This document shows positions 60,095 to 64,000 of a stretch of DNA of 64,000 nt, in pieces (the first letter of the stretch is position 1; each line of letters opens with the position of its first letter). The DNA comes from Mauremys mutica (lineage: Eukaryota; Chordata; Testudines; Geoemydidae): positions 62,264,948 through 62,328,947 of the forward strand of contig NC_059082.1 of NCBI RefSeq assembly GCF_020497125.1, read 5' to 3'. Under the pieces are notes generated by a model, which did no database searches, was not told the origin of the DNA, and saw nothing but the letters and a program-made list of their open reading frames with translations. The translations under genes were made by a program, and so were the position numbers.

Positions 60095-61243
60095 TGTTAT
60101 GTTCTCTAATTAGATTTCACCAACTCAGTAACAAGTGTGAACGCCCAAAGTATTACAATAATCTTAAAATGGAGTCACAGACAGGCCCCTTAAATACTCC
60201 AGTCTATCTTGCCACCCAGACAAGCTTGACTATGTGATAAATGGTCACTTATACCAAAAATCAGAAAATGTTTAGCTTACACCCAGTCCCAAGAGACTAG
60301 TCACTCACCCAGATTGATTTGCATCCTAGATCTCACACCAAAGCCAATGCTGGTAGCCAATTCTATAATGAACTAATTAAAGGTTTAATAGCCAAGAAAA
60401 AAAGAATGATAGTTATTTACAGGTTAAAGCAGCTAAAATATATGTACTGGTGAGTCACAGCCTATCATTTTAAAAGGTAGCAGAGATGTAGAAATCTGCC
60501 ACTTTCCCAAAAGTCTTTTAGGGCCTTGAGTAACAATCAAGCTTTCCATCTTCTCATTCAGTTATTCTGCCCTGTTAGAATCCAAACAGTCCAGAGATAA
60601 AGAATTTCAACTTGTGTTCATATTTATAGCCTCTTCTCACAGAAACCAAGCTGACCGCAGGGCCGCCCGGAGGGAGGGGGGGGCAAGTAGGGCAATTTGC
60701 CCCAGGCCCCAGGCTCCACAGGGGCCCCGTGAACCACTCCAGGTTTTTGGCGGCACTTCCTTGGTGGGCCCTTCACTCGCTCCGGGTCTTCGGTGGCGGG
60801 TCCGTCACTGCAGCCGAAGACTCGGAGCGAGTGAAGGACCCGCCACTGAAGTGCTGCTGAAGACCTGGCCCTGCCCCAGGCCCCATGAATCCTCCGGGTG
60901 GCCCTGGCTTACCGCAATGGTTCCCATGCAGGTCCCTTCTTCATGGAGGTGTGAGGAGAGGGGGGAGGAATGCACTTAATGTCTTTGATCCTTGACCTCG
61001 CACAATGGCTCATTTGTGTTTAATGAACAGGATTTAACATCTTCTTGTTACAGACCATCGTTTGCATTACACAAGGGTTTCTCCCTGTTTGATGAGTTAT
61101 ATAGTCCAAGGCGTACAATACAAATGCTTGATGGGGTATAGGTGAGTGAGAACAATACATGCAGCATTCTACAAGCATTTCATAACATACTAAACATGTT
61201 CTTGTCAACTTAACATGTAATATTTATTTTGATAATGCTAACA
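60095..61243 (-). mobile_element. LTR-like sequence interrupted by a hAT element
   Basis: The block order TTAAAATGGAGTCACAGAC, ATCAGAAAATGTTTAGCTTA, CACCAAAGCCAATGCTGGTA and TTATTTACAGGTTAAAGCAG matches a turtle LTR family that I recognise, lying on the minus strand. A hAT element (60658-60906) splits it. The possible ends TGTTATG (60095) and TAACA (61239-61243) have no matching 5-bp flanks, so the limits are approximate. Confidence 0.5.
60658..60906. mobile_element. hAT-type non-autonomous transposon nested in an LTR
   Basis: The ends CAGGGCCGCCCGGAGG and CCTCCGGGTGGCCCTG are inverted repeats with one mismatch. The flanks GCTGACCG (60650-60657) and GCTTACCG (60907-60914) form an 8-bp duplication with one change. 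An internal palindrome around GGACCCGCCACTG is visible. At 249 bp it is non-coding; the 121-codon frame across it is a shadow. Confidence 0.9.
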
Positions 61244-61541
61244 CACAGGTAAGTAAGACTGGTTTCTAGCCATGCATTTGGAAGTTTTCAGTGAGGCTTG
61301 GAGCCTTGGCATGAACTGGCATCTGGTCTGCCAACATCACAACATGTTATGAGTGGGTGGTATTTTTTAATGCTTTGGGTGGAAGGAAGCACTTTGAAAT
61401 ACAGACAACTGACAACCTGACATCAGAAGAGCTTACTGCAGAGCAATGGCTGCCAGATGGCATTCTGAGCTGGGGAGACAGCTGAACAAGACAGGAGCTT
61501 CTGACTACATGCTCAGAGAACTAGAGAGAGATGAAAGAGGT

Positions 61542-62443
61542 TGTGATAAATAAAGTGGGGGAAGAGAGAATAGCTCCCTTTAATGGACACCCAGCCAGCC
61601 AGTTGTAAAATTGTAAAATACCTCTTGGTAGCTGTTCTTAACTTGCTTTACCTGTAAAGGGGTAAAAAGTGCCCCAGGTAAGGAAAAAAAAGTGGGCACC
61701 TGACCAAAAGAGCCAATGGGAAGGCTAGAACTTTTTTAAATGGGGAAAGAAACTTTCCCTTTGTCTGTTGTTTTCTGGGCTGCAGGGATGGAGCAACAAT
61801 GCTATAAGCAGAAATGCTGTGTAAGGTTTGAACCAGGTATGAAAAAGTATTTTCCATACCTGGAAGGAATAATTTGGATAGGGAATGTTTATTTAGACAC
61901 TATCTGGTTTATTTCTTATTCTGGCTCTCCTCTGTGCTAACCCCTGATGCTTTTGTTTGCTTGTAACCTTTAAGCTGAACCCCCAAGAAAGCTAGTTTGA
62001 GTGCTTAATTTTTGGAATTGCTCTTTTAAAATCTAGCAAATGCCTTAGTTCCAGATGTATTTTCTTTCTTTTTGTTTTAATACAATTTACTGTTTTAAGA
62101 ACAGGATTGGATTTTTGGTATCCTAAGAGGTTTGTGCATGTTGTTTGATTAGCTGATAGCCACAGCTTATCTCTTTTGGTTTTTTTCTCTCAGCTCTTCC
62201 CTGGAGAGGGGGTGAAAGGGCTTGAGGGTACCCCACAGGGAGAATTTCCCAAGTGCTCCTTTCTGGGTTCAAAGGGGTTTTTTTGCATTTGGGTGGTGGC
62301 AGCATTTACCAAGCCAAGGTCAGAGAAAAGCTGTAACCTTGGGGGTTTAATACAAGCCTGGAGTGGCAAGTGTTAATTTTTAAAATCGTTGTGGGCCCCA
62401 CCTTCTGCACTCGAAGTGACAGAGTGGGAATTCAGCCTTGACA
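61542..62443 (+). mobile_element. Complete solo LTR, about 0.9 kb
   Basis: It runs TGTGATAAATAAAG to CAGCCTTGACA and is flanked by a perfect 5-bp duplication, GAGGT, at 61537-61541 and 62444-62448. The sequence is the reverse of the LTR at 25011-25858 in block order: CACCCAGCCAGCCAGTTG, TACCTGTAAAGGGGTAAAAA, CCAATGGGAAGGCTAGAAC. No internal retroviral sequence adjoins it, so the interior was lost by LTR-LTR recombination. Frames within it are not genes. Confidence 0.92.
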
Positions 62444-62454
62444 GAGGTACACTT

Positions 62455-64000
62455 GTTTGGGACGGTTTTGCTGCTAACTTGGACATGGCAGATGTTTTCC
62501 CAACAGGCAGAAAACAGGATGAGTGATATTTCATCATTCATTTTAGTAAAGATGTACACATAAAGGAAGAGAAAGGGGGTCCCCCTTCCTTTTCATATCC
62601 AGAGAAAAATAGATTAGCTTCCCATGACAGTACCACTGTAGTAGAAAAATCAAGTTCTGGGAGCCTGGGTTTAATTAAGTTTTAAGTAGTACATAGGCCT
62701 TGTGCTGTGCATCTGAAAAGGTGTGAATTTCACCCTTAGAGAACACAACAATTTCCACTGGGGATTCCTATTCATGGAACCCTCTGTAGAATAAAAACAA
62801 TGGGCCAGATCCTCGGCTAATGTAGATTGGTATAGCTCTACTGAAAATCATTTCAAAGATGGGAATCCAATTTTTGTTTTATTTATCTGCCCACATTTTT
62901 CCCTTTACTTACTTACAAAACTTATTGAAGAATCACCACGCCCCCCCAAACTCCCAAAGCCACAACCACCCACCCTTCCTCTCTTACGGAGCATATTAAA
63001 AATGGTAGCAAATAAAGAATACAATATCAAACACTTGCCAAGCATAATATAAACAATAAACTGAAGGTTTTTCATGTAAACAGTTTGGTAAAAAGGAGGA
63101 ATTGGAGAGCCATAATAACCAACAGCCCCAAAACAAATTGTAAAGAGAATTAAATGAGTGAAATGAAATATTGAATGCTGCCATCCAGTGAGCACTTTGA
63201 TAATAAGATTCCTCAGATGTATTCATGCTGCACAGAAGGTAAAAGAGAAGATTGGTCTATTGACATGATAGCAAAAATGAGGACAGCAATGGAGATGTGT
63301 AAAATAGTGAGTTTAATTCTGTGATTACATGAGAAGAATAGGAGGGAGAACCTCTAAGGCAATCATCCCCTATCATCTAGTGTGGTAGGGAAGGGCTTAG
63401 ATAACAAACACAATAGCTATGTGAAATTAAATGCATTTAAGACAATAGACCAGATTCACAGCAAGTATAAATTGACATAACTTCACTGACTGTAAGCAGA
63501 GGAACACCAATTTACACCAGCTGAAGATTTGGCCAAGATGTGGAGTACTCAGTCTGCATACTCAGTGGAGAACAAATTCATTTCTGGCATAAGCAGCTGC
63601 AGTTTCCATCAGAGTCAGTGGGAATTGTACCCTCTTATAGCATGCATGAATTTGGCTTACTCTGTGCCTGAGCCAAAGCATACTGAAGTCAATGGAAAGC
63701 ATACCAGTGTCTGTACTGAGTTTTGGATTAGAACATCTGGATATAGATCTGAAGGAAATTCGGGATTAGAAGTATTTAAGTACCACCCAACAGATCAAAG
63801 TAATCTCTGATATGAGCTTGCAAACCTAAAAAGTCACTAGTGACTGTAATTTGTCACAGTTATACAAATGCATAGAGTAGGAATGTATGAACAAACAAGC
63901 TTAACCTTTCTTGGGAAAACATTAGAAACAATTTTGCAAGATGTAGTGAGAGATCTACTAGAAAACATAATTTGATTGGAGCCATCCATAAAGGATTTAA
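62455..64000. other. Gene-free stretch with worn palindromic repeat traces
   Basis: GGGCCAGATCCTCGGCTAATG (62802-62822) and the piece at 63450-63535 (GACCAGATTCACAGCAAG, CACCAATTTACACCAGCTG) resemble the half-palindromic GTGTAAAT family. No gene was found; the frames at 62905-63226 and 63529-63810 have no domain. Confidence 0.45.

Noticed and set aside
1..64000. A host gene or a novel defence or biosynthetic system
   Set aside because: No exon-like run with domain, splice signals and conserved codon pattern was seen; every long coding frame with recognisable motifs belongs to a retroelement.

Overview
The window looks like repeat-rich, gene-free nuclear DNA from a reptile, most probably a cryptodiran turtle. 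The call rests on the repeats. There are two tRNA-derived SINEs whose body and CR1-like tail fit the turtle Cry I type, several CR1 3' ends, MIR/CORE-type SINE fragments, abundant short hAT and Harbinger-type DNA elements, and LTR families that resemble turtle LTRs as I know them. L1 and Alu are absent. I found no host protein-coding exon, no true tRNA or rRNA gene and no CRISPR array. Almost every reading frame over 60 codons is chance or belongs to a mobile element. The stretch is probably intergenic or inside a large intron.

Layout: 0-7.4 kb is old unique-looking sequence with a long palindromic element (2154-2295), a G-rich tract (about 4.2 kb), copies of a second palindromic repeat (4.66 and 6.03 kb) and two hAT-like elements (5333-5826, 6044-6306). 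The best-preserved coding element is a minus-strand, apparently full-length non-LTR retrotransposon at 7419-11524 with a 14-bp target duplication. It encodes an APE endonuclease, a reverse transcriptase and a C-terminal CCHH finger, broken by only two single-base frameshifts. It sits at the tail of a Cry I-like SINE (11539-11728). From 12 to 35 kb there are solo or partial LTRs (about 13.2-13.8, 25.0-25.9 and 29.3-30.5 kb), CR1 pieces, a perfect 22-bp inverted repeat (12487-12638), a 165-bp hAT element and microsatellites.

At 35690-39332 lies a very young minus-strand LTR retrotransposon with two nearly identical LTRs. A related partial element lies at 57899-60094. Both have the same reduced interior: a gag start, a protease-like end, a Pro-rich linker and an integrase zinc-finger remnant, with no reverse transcriptase, RNase H or integrase core. 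They look like one non-autonomous lineage. From 41.8 to 51 kb come two hAT elements and two Harbinger-type elements (45567-47790 with an internal 46-bp tandem repeat, and 50773-51053). From 51 to 62.5 kb there are further LTR candidates, a CORE-SINE, a Cry I-like SINE, a hAT nested in an LTR, and a complete solo LTR at 61542-62443.

Nothing here forms an operon or pathway; the interactions are between mobile elements. The small hAT and Harbinger elements would need transposases encoded elsewhere, SINEs would use LINE machinery, and the shortened LTR elements would depend on a complete relative. I found no convincing new biological system. The strongest items for follow-up are the near-intact LINE and the shared reduced architecture of the two LTR elements.
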